A stretch of 64,000 nt of DNA from Leuctra nigra (lineage: Eukaryota > Arthropoda > Insecta > Plecoptera > Leuctridae): the NCBI GenBank assembly GCA_934045905.1, contig OW203767.1:17363073-17427072 (forward strand), written 5' to 3'. A program made the translations under genes and the position numbers. This document shows, one piece after another, positions 62,826-64,000 of the stretch; position 1 is the first letter of the stretch, and every line of letters starts with the position of its first letter. Below the pieces are notes generated by a model. That model was not told the origin of the DNA. It did not search any database and saw nothing but the letters and a program-made list of their open reading frames with translations.

Positions 62826-63760
62826 CGCCATTTTGAAACCGGAAGTGACGTCATATCTCGACAACGGCTATACCGATCGGAACGAAATTTGCTCCAAACG
62901 ATTCAGACGGTAAACTTTATGGATTATCAATAGCAACAGACTAAAATTTATGTTAACGAAACCGGAAATGACGTCATGAAATTTGAAATACATCGATTGG
63001 CATTTCGGCAACAAATTTGATCCGATTATTTTGTTATTTATGTAACGTATGTACTTTTGATATCTCATTTGACTTATTATAAAACCAACCGGAAGCCGCC
63101 ATTTTGAAACCGAAGTGACATCATATGTCAATAACGGCTAAATAGATTTGAACGAAACCAGCGCTAAACAATTTAGATGGTCAACTTTATGTATTATCAT
63201 CAATAATATTTGCAGTTTCCCATACCGAAACCGGAAATGACGTCACACATTTTAAAAATCTCACAAATTTACATTTTGATACAATAAATATACTATTTGA
63301 GACAGCTTATAATAAAATGTAATCATGTTTAAATTATAATTCAAGGGGACAGTGATTTCAGCAGCCATTTTGAAACAGGAAGTAACGTCATATCTTGAAA
63401 ATTGGTTGACTGATCGGTATGAAACTACCGCCAAACGATTCGGAAGGTCATCTCTATGAAATAGGAACAGTCACACTAGAAATTTCCTATTTATAAGACC
63501 GGAAATTACATCATTCAAATTTAAAAATTATTATAATCCCCTCCTATATAATGAATACATATTCAGAAAACTTAAAATGATACACATCATTTATAGATAT
63601 ACATTCTATGTGGCAGTGCAGTTAGTTCAGCAGCCATTTTGAAAACCGAAGTGTTGCCATATCTCGGAACTCGGTTAACTGATAGGAATGAAACCTTTGC
63701 TATTCTTCATGAAAGATCATTTAAAGCAAATATATAGTACCATACGCAGATTTTCATTAG
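62826..63760. repeat. 268-bp tandem repeat with ETS-CRE motifs
   Basis: About 3.5 diverged units begin GCCATTTTGAAACCGGAAGT. TGACGTCA or a one- to two-base variant follows a GGAA core at 62846, 62969, 63116, 63238, 63383 and 63506, so each unit has two copies offset by about 123. No coding potential. Confidence 0.8.
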
Positions 63761-64000
63761 TAAACCAAATTGTCAATGGCGACTATTTTTAATGGATTTA
63801 GTAATTGTTCAATTGACGTCACAAGTTCTAAGAATAAACTAAAAAAAGGAGTGATATCCCCATAAAAAACACTCCGTGTAAAAATACCAGCCAAGTCTCT
63901 ACAACTAAAAAAAATTATGAAATCTAAAAAATTCTGCACTGAAAAGTAGTGATATCAAAAAATGGTCCAAGTCAAAACTTTATTTGAAAATCAAAAAATA

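Larger units (their letters stand above)
58481..64000. other. 5' flank of stardust, repeat-dominated
   Basis: No confident gene. Holds a 78-bp duplicated palindromic unit (59690-59885), a three-unit diverged tandem repeat (60640-61090), two dispersed-repeat copies (61440-61810), a candidate exon (61965-62232), a (TAG)n run (62684-62700) and a 268-bp array to the right edge. Confidence 0.5.

Overview
The window looks like nuclear DNA of an insect, most likely a hemipteran; the species is a guess. It is AT-rich, its genes are cut into short exons by long introns with GT/AG borders, and the introns are full of SINEs, MITE-like inverted-repeat elements, poly-G tracts and minisatellites. There is no bacterial-style gene organisation. 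Most of the long open frames are shadows or noise; the real genes were recovered by joining short exons by homology and splice phase.

Two conserved genes meet tail to tail. On the left edge, plus strand, are the last three coding exons of ERCC1 (1-1559), the XPF partner of the nucleotide-excision-repair nuclease. From 57378 down to 5108 on the minus strand runs a stardust/PALS1 (MPP5) gene, a MAGUK scaffold of the Crumbs polarity complex. I can assemble 15 coding exons, 3267 coding bases and 1088 residues, and the phase agrees at all 14 junctions. Exon order gives a partial PDZ-like N-terminus, a helical linker, a low-complexity region, the PAR6-binding ECR1 motif, a proline-rich and charged region, two L27 domains, the canonical PDZ, SH3, a Lys-rich hook and the guanylate-kinase-like domain.

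Other coding candidates lie inside stardust introns. An alternative first exon near 11.1 kb would give a 664-residue isoform without ECR1. A plus-strand coiled-coil gene (97 aa, 18458-18751) is nested in the 10.6-kb intron. Weaker candidates lie at 23.5, 41.0 and 62.0 kb.

The most unusual feature is a 55-bp minisatellite (52911-54534, about 29 units) that abuts exon 2. Every unit copies the last roughly 18 nt of that exon plus its GT donor, giving an array of decoy 5' splice sites. A second minisatellite (15.08-15.56 kb) lies just downstream of the donor of exon 6, and its unit resembles the start of that intron. Other notable items are a 5S-rRNA-derived SINE, a hAT MITE with an exact 8-bp target duplication, a pair of about 1.1-kb repeats, several fold-back elements, and a 268-bp tandem repeat at the right end carrying ETS-CRE-like motifs in each half unit.
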